Part shown: piece after piece, positions 10,748 to 21,868 of the stretch
Position numbering within the stretch: position 1 is the first letter of the stretch
Layout: every line of letters starts with the position of its first letter
Source: Patiria miniata
Lineage: Eukaryota > Echinodermata > Asteroidea > Valvatida > Asterinidae
Direction: 5' to 3'
Assembly: GCF_015706575.1 (NCBI RefSeq)
Contig: NW_024037074.1
Span: 26,587,334-26,651,333 of the forward strand
DNA: 64,000 nt
Translations under genes and position numbers: made by a program
Notes under the pieces: generated by a model
What the model saw: only the letters and a program-made list of their open reading frames with translations
What the model was told of the DNA's origin: nothing
Database searches by the model: none

Positions 10748-11121
10748 CAGTCCTTCTGTTTTGAGGCACGCGATCACACCCCCACGCCATCACACGCCTA
10801 AATGCTTCCTGAGAAGTGCGAATAATCACACGCCTGAATCCCTCAGCACCGCACACCTCGGCACACATTTACAGCATAATTACACTTCATTATTTGTGAA
10901 AAATAAAGTATGTCGGTTAAGAGAAAACGGCTTTATTGTAAACCAAGATGAATATTATGAAAAAAAATACCAGATTGTTCAGTCCCAGCTTGGACCACAG
11001 AATCACACACCTAGAAAAATCACACGCCTAGAAAAATCACAAGCCTAGAAAAATCACACGCCTAGAAAAATCCAGGTGTGCGTTTTTCTACACACGTGTG
11101 ATTTTCAAATCAGAAGGACTG
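10748..11121. mobile_element. MITE carrying an internal 18-bp minisatellite
   Basis: A 374-bp element with inverted ends CAGTCCTTCTG and CAGAAGGACTG, flanked by the 6-bp repeat TAAGCT (10742-10747, 11122-11127). The right half contains four to five tandem copies of ATCACACGCCTAGAAAAA. ATCACACGCCT words also occur near the left end, so the subterminal repeat seems to have spread inside the element. No transposase. Confidence 0.8.
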
Positions 11122-11127
11122 TAAGCT

Positions 11128-11572
11128 CTGACTTTCCTTCCATACTACGAGAGATTTTTTTTGCGACTCCTTCCCCCTTCCTCACCCCCAGCCATTGGAA
11201 GAATCTCACACGGATGCACCAACTTTATAAGCATATATTTTTATTGCGGAAAAGCTAGTAGCAATGTTGGGAGTTTCAAATTCTAGGCTCTTTCTCTGGT
11301 TTTGGCTTCATCTCCGACTTCACAATCAATTTAAGAGGAATCTAAACTCAAAACCTTATTCTCATATTACATCATTCGGTCTTTATGAAGCAAAATATAT
11401 ATGCAGTGAGCCCTGAAGTCCCCCAGCCTGAGAAAAAGCCTAGGTTTTGAAAACCTCCCAATTCTGTTGAATTGTACAAAAATTTGACATTACAATTAAA
11501 CAGTTATTCAGATTAATAAAGGATATTGGATAAAGAGATGCATTGAACAATAACCTTATGACATTGACAATT
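11128..11572. other. No gene seen
   Basis: AT-rich intergenic sequence between two MITEs with no recognisable feature. Confidence 0.4.
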
Positions 11573-11576
11573 TTAA

Positions 11577-12109
11577 AGCTATAGTCCATCATTTGCAGCC
11601 ATCCGAAAAGTAACTGGCGTAATTATTGTTGAAAAACATACTTGGTTGAAAGATAGTAAGAAGACTAAACTCCCTGTGAAATTATTCTTTCTGGCAAGCT
11701 GCCATTTTGGAGTAATCAACAAAAGAAGGCCTTTCCAACGGTGCGTCTTAAGACGCACCGTAGGAAATTTTAACTAGTAGTTCGTTTTGTTATTCGCTGA
11801 AGCGCGCGCAAGCATTGGCACACGTGTGCGCGGTTGCTATAATTCATCGGATCAGTGTGCGACATCGCGTATAGCTGCAATTGGCTCAGTGAGAACGCGT
11901 CTTGGATGCTGAATTCAGGCCCAATTCAAACATGATTCAGCAACTTTGATTTGATTGGGATCCTAGAATGCTGTTTTCCTCGGAATATACAGCTGAAGCT
12001 GAGCTAAAACTTCATCAGGTTAGTTGTTCAGTATCCTTCATTAGATTTTGAACACTTTTGTTGCATCAAACGAACAAAATGCACAAATTACAAATGATGG
12101 ACTATATCT
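11577..12109. mobile_element. TTAA-flanked MITE, AGCTATAGTCC family
   Basis: A 533-bp element with inverted ends AGCTATAGTCCATCATTTG and CAAATGATGGACTATATCT, flanked by TTAA on both sides (11573-11576, 12110-12113). TTAA duplications are typical of piggyBac and Kolobok; an end starting AG favours Kolobok, but no transposase is present. Partial copies lie at 5238-5440, 29452-29760, 63771-64000 and about 48105-48180. Its right end almost coincides with the left border of the receptor array. Confidence 0.82.
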
Positions 12110-12113
12110 TTAA

Positions 12114-14153
12114 TATAGAAATATTGTGAGGTTTTACAGTATACAATTGTTCTGGGTTGTTTTAACACCTCATGGATTACAATCTTTGCGTGTATAATAT
12201 TTGGAACTGACAGCAGCACACCCAAGGTACCCAAGGGAGGGGGGGGGGGGGGCTTGTTTGATTGTCTAAGCTAATTTTATATGCAGTGGATATCGTTACA
12301 ACAGATGACTGTCTGGTTCCCTGACAATATTCAACGTCAGGATGGCTCTTGAAACTAGACTGTAGTTCACAGACTTTCTCTAAAAAAAAATCCTCCAAAG
12401 CCACAGATTACTAATAATTACGGATTACTATACATGTATGCGATAAAAAGAAAGAAAAAGACTGCAATAAAAAAAAAAACCTGAAAAAAAACGAACAAAA
12501 AACGCAGCGTGGTTTCAATCCCTAGGCCAGTTGAAAACCAGGTTAAGGCTTCTATTATTAATGTAATGACATCCTCTACAAATTGTATAATTCAAAGTTA
12601 GAGTAAATTTTACAATCTAGAAACAGCATACAGAAAACAGAACAACCCCAATGTAAGATGAGGTTCAGCCCCCATGCTGGTGACCCCCCCCCCCACGCAC
12701 ACACACACAATCCTGGGTGCTTTAATACCGATACAAGATGTTAACACTGACTCTGTCAAAATTTATAATATTTTGCAAGATATAGATTTGTGCTCAAAAA
12801 CTCAAAAACGTTTTAGACACAAAAACAAACTCTCATCACATGAATTGCAAAACTGGTTTGAAATTTAAAACGCTTAAACGCCATTATAATACAAAGCACT
12901 TACCGGTATAAGACACACATTATCTTAATAAAAAAAGCGTCATTTAAAGCTGCCGGTACAATCTAGACAAACTGTAATATTAATTGTACTTCGCAGCTTA
13001 TTAATTATCACGTACAATGTATAAAATACTTAGCAGAAATCTACATTTACACCTATTTGTCTACTTAAGCCATTTTCCCAATATCAGTTCTACATACGAC
13101 AACACATTTTGTTTTACATATACTGATACATCATTTCCCTTTTCCTTTATTAACCGGTGTCATGATGTGGCTGGTTCTGTAGACCACAACGTCCTGGAAT
13201 TTTGAAAGTGTCTTTCACTTTCGTTTTGAACACATTGTAATTAACAATAAGGACACGTTTTTCCTTGTGTTTTAGATTGAATTTTCTCAGTGACACCAAA
13301 CATAAGATCAGAAAAAAGGTGACTCCGACACTGCAGAAAATATTCCAAATATTTTTTTCCCTTCATTTCTGATGTAGCGTGAATATCCGACTCCATGAAA
13401 TATGGACTCATTGGTAGTTTTGCGCATGCCTAAGTACAAAAGTATGCTATTTTTCGGATCATAAATGAGAGAGTGACCTGTCATGTGTGAGGGATTAACC
13501 AATAATAGGGAAAATGAGTCCGATTTTCATAGGAGTCGGATTTTCATGACACCAACACTCATCACCCTCAACTTTAAACTCTGACTTGGTACTCCAAAGA
13601 TGTTTCTTTAAAATATCAAAACCTGCTTCAAATATGCAGAAAATATTGCTGAAAAATCGCTTATTTACAGCAAGTGGTATTAGCTAATTTAAAATGGTTA
13701 AATTTGGCATATTCAGGCTATTGGTTTGATGTAAACCTCTATCTCCAGATCAAATCAGCTAATAATACATTTTTAAGATTCCTTCATTCCAAAAATGATT
13801 AAATAATTTTTTTTTGAATAAAAAGCCAACTTATTATTAAACAGATCCACCTGAAAAACAAAAATCCAAAATTCCTTTGTATTTTTGGCTTTAAACCATT
13901 TTGTGACAACAGGTCACATGCAAGCGGAGATAAGTAAATATATGCAAGTTCATTATTTAGAAATATAATTATATTAACTGAAAAACTATAAACAAATTCT
14001 ACCTCTTTCAATTTTTTTCATGAACTTGTTTATACACACTGGAGTTTAAACACACTGGTTTAAGTTACTGGATAATTACAACTTTTTCTCACACTGTAAA
14101 TACATGTAGATGAAAAAGTCATTAATTTGTTACTTTATCCCCTTGACAAATAT
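12114..14153. repeat. Left-most array flank (no receptor gene)
   Basis: Similar to flank sequence in later units: 12120-12240 matches 20930-21010, and 13017-13800 matches 37020-37560. No gene is present; this looks like the flank that would follow a short-tail gene lying before the array start. The stretch 12240-12420 is not shared. A C run followed by ACACAC repeats is at 12685-12710. Confidence 0.65.
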
Positions 14154-14530
14154 CATCACCGTCACCACAAACTGACACTCATGCACGGGTAAGTGCGCTG
14201 CACGCCCACGTATAAATTACAGAACCAGGATATTTTGGGTTTCACGAACTGACATCCTCTATAGTGCGGCACTTTACCCCGTGCATTTTCGGTTTCACGA
14301 ACTGACACTGATCTTAATTTTACCAATTGAAACGCTTTTTAATTAAAAATTTGTATAATCACACAAGTACACGGATAGATTAAATTTGTGTCAAACCTTT
14401 CAAATCGTTTTTCTCCGTTCTGTATTGCCGCATCATGCTTGGGTGTCAGTTCGTGAAAACGAAAATGCACGGGTGCGCTCTAAAAGTGCCGCACTGCGCG
14501 CGTGAGTGTCAGTTCGTGGTGATGGTGACG
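14154..14530. mobile_element. MITE with CATCACCGTCACC ends
   Basis: A 377-bp element. The left end CATCACCGTCACCACAAAC and right end (reverse complement CGTCACCATCACCACGAAC) are imperfect inverted repeats. They are flanked by ATAT (14150-14153, 14531-14534). The word CACGAACTGACA recurs internally in both orientations. The corresponding flank near 29890 and 38510 lacks it. Confidence 0.75.
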
Positions 14531-14534
14531 ATAT

Positions 14535-15836
14535 GTACGATTGTAGTAAATACATTATGATATTTCAATCCTTTATCTATTACAGTTTATATAAGCCACA
14601 ACCCTCACCATGAACAGAATAATACATTCACCGAAATGTCACTGTACCATTTGCTTCTCTGAAAAAAAATAACTGTCATTCTTGTCATGTTTTGCTAGAT
14701 TCTGATTAAGCATTTAAAGCAACTGGTATCAGCTTATTTACAAGTTACATGTGCAGACAAAAGTAGGCCCTAATAGTTGTGTCTTAAATCTGTGTTGCCA
14801 ATTTTTTTTGTACAGCAGTTTGTTGAGTTAAACCTCTCCTCTCCTGTTTAAATTTACCAATAATACATTTTTAAAAATTCCTTCATTCAAAAATTTACAC
14901 CTTCTTCCCCCAATGGACAGTGTCGTGATCTGACTTACATTTGTAAGTTTAACTTGATGATGCAACTTCCTTAAACCTAATAGGAAACCGTTTTTTTTTT
15001 AAATATAATTTCAACCCCATTTTGAGAAAACGGCATTTAAAAATCTTGCTTAAAAGTCAACTTATTAAACGGCTCCACCTGAAAACAAAAAAATGGACAA
15101 CCCCCTTGAATTTTGGCTTAACCCCACTGAATTTCAAAATAGCAATTTCCGACTTGATGCTCACCTTGAGGAGACAGGTCACCCATGCAAGCGAGGAGAT
15201 GTATAATATGCAAGTTCATTATTTAAAATACTATTATATTAACTACAACATACAAATTAATTACCTCTTTCTATGTCTCAATAAACTTGCTTAAACACTT
15301 ATATTGTTACTGGAAAGCTACAACTTTTCCTATGAAGGAAAGTTAGGAAAATTCACCCAATGTCACCAACCACGTCATATCCAAACAACTCAAACATTGT
15401 AACAAAAGCAAAAACAAAAATATTTAGTTTGCGCTTTTGTTCTCTTAATAGTTCAAGAATATCATCTGTAACAAGCCTCCAAAAAAAACAATCAAACACG
15501 ATAATTCAAGAAAAAAATGTTTTGCAAATTTTTGTTTTTAATAACTTTCTTGTTTTAAACCCGCTCTCCTCTGCAGGGTAGGCTGGTTCCCACCCCATAA
15601 TCAGTATCAATAATGTACGGACCGGGTGCCATTCTGCTTGAAAGCTTATCTGTTTGTGCCCAAAACAAACAAACTTTTCCAGAGGGTTGCAGACAATCAA
15701 AATATTTGGTTGGAATAAGACATTTATACAAATAGTTGAACATTTATTAATACCCCCCTCCCCCCAACCCCCCCCCCCCCCCAGCAATCAAATTTGTCGA
15801 AGAGCACAGGGAACGCAACTTTAATATTCATTTTTT
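14535..15836. repeat. Array flank with a deleted long-tail gene slot
   Basis: 14535-14696 matches the 3' side of the long-tail slot in later units (39610-39680, 52690-52755). From 14708 on it matches the 5' side (42370 onward, 56155 onward). The joint at about 14697-14709 therefore removes a whole long-tail gene. 15360-15836 is the 3' flank of the gene at 15837 and matches 32470-32943. Confidence 0.7.
15743..15748 (-). promoter_or_regulatory. Poly(A) signal AATAAA
   Basis: Minus-strand AATAAA about 90 bases after the stop of the gene at 15837-17378. It is preceded by a long G tract on the transcript (C run 15755-15782), an arrangement shared with the paralogs. Confidence 0.65.
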
Positions 15837-17378
15837 TCATTTCATCTTTGCTGCTAGCTTGGATGGCAATTCATACCCAGATGCATACTGCATGGGAACT
15901 CTCAGGCTCTGCTTCTTTATCTTGACAGGGTGTGGAACAGCCTTGCCAATTTTGCCTCCGGATGTAGTAGGATCATTCTTGCGCTCTGGGTAGGAGGCAT
16001 AAGCATACTCGAGGCTTTCCTTGCACGTAGGAGAATCCTGCAGTTCCAGGTACTCAGAGGTGATAGGACCATCCCTATCCTCCTGGACCGCAGCATAAGC
16101 AGAGTCTTGCATTTCTTGGCCTTGCTCTGCCGCATCTTGGACATCATCGTACTCATGGCCTGCTTGCGTCATTCTCGGTCCCGCTGGGGGGCTTGTAGAC
16201 TTCCGGTAATGTTTTCTTTGCCACACAAGCAAGATGATGAGGACAATCACTGCTACTGCTAGGACCAACACAACCACAATCAAAGCCACAGAGACTGGAG
16301 ATAATTGTTCATTCTGGGGACAAGTGCAGGGTGGTTCCTTGGAGAGTTTATCTGTGAGTAGCCAACTGACACTCATTGTCTGTTCCCTATGGACTACTTC
16401 AACCCTCGCGGTGGTATTACCATACAGTCCAGATGGCACACTGACAATGCATATTAATTCAAGATTCTCCATCACTGTTATCTCCATGGATCGGCCATTT
16501 TCAAACACTGAGTACCTATCTGCCGGTAAAATCTCTCCAGTATCAACACTTGCTACCCTCCATCTGTAGTTAGCGATGATAGGCTCTCCCTCACCGTAAC
16601 ATTCAAACGATGCTTGGTCCCCCTCTTCAACCATGGATACTGCTGGTAGGATGGTGGCATTCGGTAAAATTCTTAGTGGAACCACAGAGCAGTTACGCGG
16701 CTCATCCAAGGCAGGTGTGGTCATGATGCAAGTGAAAGTCACGCCATTGTCATCTCCGGTGAGCAGGTACCGGTGAGTGACCGTACGACTCGGACCGGCC
16801 AGCTGGTTATAACCTCTTAAAAGTGTGAGGTCTGGAGGGGGATTCCCATCTGTCTGGTAGCAGTAAAAATTCACCTCATCACCCACTTCAAAGCGATCAA
16901 CCCGGGTCCCTGATATTAGATCAACTTGACAATAAGGTGACTCCAGGCTGGGAGGGATCAAAACAGTAAGTACTGCTATACCTGCGTTTTTCAACATCTC
17001 ATCGGGTAAGCCATATTGGCAAAAATAATCCCCACCATCGGCACGTTGTACATTCTCAATCCGCAAACTAAATTCCTCTTGATCCGCTCTACCAACGACA
17101 GACACGCGATCTCGTAGCTCTGCTGGCATTACACCGGCATTTACTTTCCTTCCAGTGGTAAGATACATATTTCTCTGTTGATGAAACCAAAACACATTAT
17201 AGCCTCCAGCGTTTCTCAAGTCACAGATGAAAGTTACTTCTTGGCCGATATGAACCTGGGCATCCTGTGGCGTTTCGTCCACTATCAGTTGTGCCACAAC
17301 AGTTTGGCAGTTCATCCAAGGGAGGAAGAGCCACAGAAAAACAAATGCAAGAATAATTCTCCCATGTTTTGGCGCCAT
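15837..17378 (-). CDS. Ig-domain ITIM-type receptor, short-tail gene 1
   Basis: A 513-residue type I membrane protein in one exon. Signal peptide 1-29; Ig1 (V-like) with C52, W64 and C120 in a DYFC context; Ig2 with C173/C217 plus an outer pair C150/C230; Ig3 with C260/C310; stalk with CTC (351-353); membrane segment about 362-386; basic QRKHYRKS; tail with Y410 (EYDDV), Y428 (SAYAAV), Y443 (SEYLEL) and Y502. SAYAAV and SEYLEL fit the ITIM consensus that recruits SH2 phosphatases in known receptors. The start is set at 17378 because the length and signal peptide then match the paralogs; the frame stays open to 17624 but that part is unlike them. The ectodomain is the MAPKHGR class, shared with the gene at 46249. 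The tail ends AAKMK, as in the third gene. Ligand unknown. Confidence 0.9.
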   Translation of the reverse strand: MAPKHGRIILAFVFLWLFLPWMNCQTVVAQLIVDETPQDAQVHIGQEVTFICDLRNAGGYNVFWFHQQRNMYLTTGRKVNAGVMPAELRDRVSVVGRADQEEFSLRIENVQRADGGDYFCQYGLPDEMLKNAGIAVLTVLIPPSLESPYCQVDLISGTRVDRFEVGDEVNFYCYQTDGNPPPDLTLLRGYNQLAGPSRTVTHRYLLTGDDNGVTFTCIMTTPALDEPRNCSVVPLRILPNATILPAVSMVEEGDQASFECYGEGEPIIANYRWRVASVDTGEILPADRYSVFENGRSMEITVMENLELICIVSVPSGLYGNTTARVEVVHREQTMSVSWLLTDKLSKEPPCTCPQNEQLSPVSVALIVVVLVLAVAVIVLIILLVWQRKHYRKSTSPPAGPRMTQAGHEYDDVQDAAEQGQEMQDSAYAAVQEDRDGPITSEYLELQDSPTCKESLEYAYASYPERKNDPTTSGGKIGKAVPHPVKIKKQSLRVPMQYASGYELPSKLAAKMK

Positions 17379-17446
17379 TTTGTGAAAACCTGCAAAACGA
17401 GCGAGTGCACTGTACATGTTCCTGTTTGCAGAAAACTGTGATTGTG

Positions 17447-17458
17447 TTTTAGTTTTAG
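17447..17458 (-). promoter_or_regulatory. TATA-like A/T block upstream of gene 1
   Basis: The minus strand reads CTAAAACTAAAA, the counterpart of the CTAAAAATAAAA block found upstream of the paralogs. It lies about 70-80 bases before the chosen ATG. The GGAAGT motif seen in other paralogs is changed here (GGAAAG at about 17471). Confidence 0.4.
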
Positions 17459-17983
17459 ACCGATCAAAATACTTTCCGTCCTTGATCCTATGTTGAGAAG
17501 AAAAAAAACCACCATGAAGCACAAGGCGATTGTGCTCTGTCATTACTATCATTGCACATTCCAAAATAACTTCCTGCTTTCTTAATGCATATTCCATATG
17601 AGTAAGTTTCAGATACTGGGTCACTAAAGTGTGACAGCCATCTCAAAAATTGAGTACAAAAAACAGTAATTTGTCTGTGTTTATTTGAATCTATGACATG
17701 TTTAGGAAGCAAGTTAAAAGTAAAGAGACAGTTTTTCAATCCAAAGTACAGTTTTCATAGTTATTTATTTTCTGAAATTAAATCTAACGTACGTAACATA
17801 ATGTCCTGTTTGTGCTATAAACAACATTTATGAGGTTGATAACTTGTGATATGTGGTTATGAGTTGGCATTAGTCAGGGAGCCCAACACTTGAAATATCA
17901 AGGTACATTGGACCAGGACTTTGGATTATAGAGAAATGACCAATTGATCAATGTACTGAAAGACGCCGTTACAATATGTGTTA
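17459..17983. repeat. Upstream flank of gene 1
   Basis: Nearly identical to 48630-49098 from about 17490 on. At about 17490 the sequence jumps from gene-1-type upstream DNA to the flank that in the 46-kb unit lies some 600 bp farther away. Gene 1 therefore lacks the relict start region present at 48450-48700. Confidence 0.6.
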
Positions 17984-18348
17984 GGCCAAAAAAAAAGTCT
18001 CCGGTGTCTGGTATGCTCGCGCGTCGCCGTAGCCATGCGCGTCGGCAAAATGAAAAAGTTGTTTTTTCAGTGAAAGATGATGTCTCAAAACCGCCAAACT
18101 CACTGGTTTGACTGGAATTCTGCTGCTGCGCAATTTCAACATGTTTTTAGATGGGGTTATGATCGAGAATAAGCTTTATGTGGCCTCTCTGGACTCGCAT
18201 ATATTTGCACTAAGTTTAGTCGGGCACCATTTGCAGTCATCAGCCGACATTTGAAGCAAAAAAGTCGGGTAAAAAAAAAAAACCGCGTCGCCGCACCACT
18301 TTTTTGGCAAGCTCCATACCAGAAACCGGAGACTTTGTTTTTTTGGCC
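17984..18348. mobile_element. TTA-flanked MITE, GGCCAAAA family, copy 1
   Basis: A 365-bp element with inverted ends: GGCCAAAAAAAAAGTCTCCG at the left and the reverse complement of GGCCAAAAAAACAAAGTCTC at the right. Flanked by TTA (17981-17983, 18349-18351). The paralogous position 49096-49098 has a single TTA with no element. A 3-bp TWA duplication suggests PIF/Harbinger. A second copy in opposite orientation is at 38557-38938. Confidence 0.88.
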
Positions 18349-18351
18349 TTA

Positions 18352-19844
18352 GATAAAATCTACAGAAAACACTTCAGCTTTTGCTGTTGGTTAATTTTAC
18401 ATTGTAGTTACTAAATGATATATTATTACAATCATGTTGTCATGTGAAGTACAGAAATGTGTTATAATATTGTACATACCATGTTGGGAGATAGTTATTA
18501 GACATTAATGTCATAATATCTTACGTACGTAACAAACGACACCAACATCCACAAAACATCTTAAACCACAGTGAGTTACATGTACAATGTATGGAATAGA
18601 CTAAAAATGAACAGTTAATGAAGATTCTATACAATTGCATGCTAAGAAATCAAAATATGATGTAGAGCCTAACATGTAGCCTAATTTAATAATTTCACAT
18701 TTTGCTCTAACGTATGTAACATGTATCAATTGTGTGGACACCAAAGTTAACCATGCACCTTTTCTTCATTTATATTTGAAGGTTATGAATGAAGAATAGT
18801 ACAAAATGTACATGTATGTTTGCATGGTAGCTTCACTTCAAATATAGTTTAAAGCATATTGTTTTAATTTGCTCACTCTATGTAGAAGCAAAAATGAAAT
18901 CTTATGTATATAACAGTTGGACACCAAAGTGATTTGTGTTCTTAACATGATTTTTTTGTACATGGTAAGCACATGTGAGTCAATAATTTTTTTTTTAACA
19001 ATGTCATAACTGCTGATGGTTTACAATCACTCTACTTTCAATCAGGACATGTCTGTTTTCGAGTGTTGTTATGCCCATGTTATGTTTGTAACATGTTTGA
19101 CACCAAATGTTACATTCGTTAGTGTTTTCATATTTCCACATTTTTCAAAAAGAAGTATTTCCATAGGAACTTCTGGTATTTATAAAAAGAAACTTTTATG
19201 GAAAAATCAGTTGTCAAAAATAAATAAATAACAGTGTAACAGGAAATACCCCTTATGTTGCATGTCACATTTTGTTGTCAATTTTGTGCCCTATTTTCAC
19301 ACGAAATAACTGAAAAAATTCCAGTGGCCATAAAGTTATCTCCTTTAAATCTCTTACTATGTACACACATGAGAAAACAATAAAAAGACCATAAGGTAAC
19401 AAGAAGGTTATAAATTTAATCTGGATTCAATCATGTTAATTTTCTCACCCCCAAATCTCACCAGTATTGTAAATATTCTCATATGGGACTTTTCATTGAG
19501 CTTGATCGTCTTGGATAAAATTTACATAACAATAAAAAAAACACAGGTTTGAATGGGTAAACTATATTGCTTGGATACTTTGACCCTTGAACTCGGGACT
19601 TTTTAACCCATTAGCAACTGCACCACAGTGTGTTACATTATTCATGTTAGCCAATCAGACTCACAAAGGAAGTCTCGTGATTCAAATTTGGCAGCTGCCA
19701 TTCTATCATGATGTGACTGGTCGTCATGTGACTGATCATCATGTGACCAATTACAGAATGGAATCGGGCATGTGTGAGGGTAACTTTGCGGTCTAACCGC
19801 AATGGTGACAAAAACGTACCGGTGATAGGGTGATGTAGTGAACC
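18352..19844. repeat. Array flank shared with 49099-50581
   Basis: No gene. Nearly base-for-base like the 46-kb unit. 19580-19640 (and 50335-50400, 34885-34950) reads on the minus strand as a degraded tRNA-like box A and box B (GTGGTGCAGTTG, GAGTTCAAGG), possibly an old SINE. Confidence 0.65.
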
Positions 19845-20073
19845 CATGGGCGTCGACAGGATATTTTCCAGAGGGGGGCAAAGCACAGTTTTTCCCCCCA
19901 AAATTCCTATATTTTCCAGCATTTTCCTGATTGATAATTTTTCAAGGATGGGCAGGGACACTCCCCCCCCCCTTAAATTAACAACAATATGATTTCGCGT
20001 CTCTTTTGCATTTCTCCCCCCCCCCCTTTTTTGCTTTTCTGGGGGGGGGGGGGGGGGGGGGGAAGCACCCATG
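19845..20073 (+). mobile_element. MITE, CATGGGCGTCG family, copy 3
   Basis: A 229-bp element starting CATGGGCGTCGACAGG and ending CACCCATG, flanked by AGTGAACC (19837-19844) and AGTGAACT (20074-20081). The interior has C and G runs. The paralogous place in the 46-kb unit (50574-50593) holds AGTGAACC, CATG, AGTGAACT: two flank copies around 4 bases, as an excision scar would leave. Confidence 0.85.
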
Positions 20074-20081
20074 AGTGAACT

Positions 20082-21868
20082 GGTAAAATCGGAAAAGTGT
20101 GTAACAACTAGAACCAGAACTGCAACTTTTGTGAGCATTATCTGTCATGCATTAAAATGCACAAAATGTCAAATAAGTTTTGGCTTTCCATGTACATGTA
20201 GCCTGGTTTTCAATGTAAACATTTCCCACAAATGGCATTCAAAGGCTTTCGTTTCATTGTTAGAGAACTTAAGGCACTAGGTAATTTGTAAAGTTGGTTA
20301 TGGTACCGGCTGTAACTTACGGGTACCCAATCCCTTAATCTGTAAACGGTTCCTGACATCAGTGGTCTGGTACTTGAGTACCCGGTTCCGATGCACACCC
20401 CTAGGTGGGTATGGATTAAGTATATACCAACAGGAGCTCTTCATACTACAATTAACGTTACCAACAATCTGAAAATTTCAAATGACTTTCCTTGTAGTGT
20501 TTCCTAAACAATGCAAGAAGATAATCACATGTTTTGCACTTATTCAGATGTATATATTCACATGTTTTGCACAAATATGCAATGCAAAGATCTTGTATAT
20601 TAGGGTTTGTCTTGGATTTTGCGCATTCCGCGCCCATTTGTATATCATGTACAATTGGACAATATTTCACAAGCTGTTGGCGTGACTCTACCGCGATAGG
20701 TTAATTGCCCAAGGGCATAAACACTTTCCTTGCAGGGTTCCAACCCATGTACCATCGTACATGAGTCAAACACCATAACCACTGGACCATGGCTGTCTCT
20801 ATAGAAGGAAAAGTTTCCTTAATTGAGAAAAGAGTAACAGTATTCCGGAGACCTCTCAAAATCCATAGCATTTGACATAGATTTAATGTTAAATAATATA
20901 TATTTTTAAAATAGTATGTGACACATGTTTTCTGGTTTGTTTTAACACTGCATGGATTTAGATATTTGAGTGTAATATTCTTTGGAATGGACAGCAGTGC
21001 ACCCAAGGAGGGGTAGGGAAGCTTGGGGGCTTGAACCCCACTACGACGAAAAATGGAGGGGAAAAAAGGTTGTTAGCTAAAAATATAATTTGAATTTAGA
21101 GTAGAAGGCAAAATAGAAACTGCAAGTAACAAGAAACAACAACCATTAATGTAATACGAGATTCAGCTCCCCCCAACCCCCTCCCAACTTTTCAAATGTG
21201 CTACCGGTATGCCTGGTGGCAACAGTATGCATGGTGAGCCTTCCCCACAAGATATTAACATTAACTGTGTCAAATTGTATTATATTTTGCACGATGTGTG
21301 CTCACAAATTCAAACACGTTTAGACATAATAAAGCCAAACTCTTGTCAATAAAATTGCCAAACTGATTTGAAATTGTAATTGAGATTGTAAAACAAACCA
21401 TGTATGAGACACACAGAATCTAAATTTAGAAAAAATATCACTCAAAGGTGCCGGTACTTGGACAGGGTTTAATAGTATACTTCGCAGCTTCTTAATAATC
21501 ACATACATGTACAATGTAAAAAGAAAATACTATGCAGAAAGTCTATTATATTTTGACAACAGGTCACATATGCAAGCAGTGATATATGTATATATGCAAG
21601 TTTATTATTCAAAAATACTATTATATTAACTGGAATACTTAAAACTAATTCTACATTTTCTTTTTTTTTCATGAACTTGTTTAAACACTTATACTCAATT
21701 CCTTACTTCAAAATTACAACTTTTTCTCACACTGTCTACAGATGTAAAAGTAAATAATTTGTTACTTCTTTCCCTTGCCAAATACATACGAGTTTAGTAA
21801 ATACATCATGTTTCAATTCTTTATCTATTACACTAAAGCCACAACCCTCACCCCAGGAACAGAATAAT
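20082..21868. repeat. Array flank shared with 50594-52680
   Basis: No gene. Contains a truncated SINE (20694-20793). Matches 34700-37040 more distantly and 50594-52680 closely. Ends at the LINE insertion point. Confidence 0.65.
20694..20793 (-). repeat. Truncated tRNA-derived SINE
   Basis: Minus strand: TGGTCCAGTGGTTATGG (box A), GGGTTGGAACCC (box B), then TGCCCTTGGGCAAT, where it breaks off. The same family as the longer copy at 35997-36288. The paralogous copy is at 51299-51405. Confidence 0.65.

Noticed and set aside
10614-10868. GC-rich open stretch on the minus strand with a CTTTGCAG acceptor
   Set aside because: No matching donor, it runs into the MITE at 10748, and the phase could not be tied to the exon at 9481.
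12177-12404. Possible minus-strand exon after a poly-T acceptor
   Set aside because: No donor site, a C/G run inside the frame, and no sign of conservation.
17379-17624. Upstream in-frame extension of gene 1 (82 residues)
   Set aside because: It places the signal peptide in the interior, and most of it is unlike the other paralogs. The upstream DNA corresponds to promoter-side flank in the 46-kb unit. The ATG at 17378 gives 513 residues, as in the paralogs.
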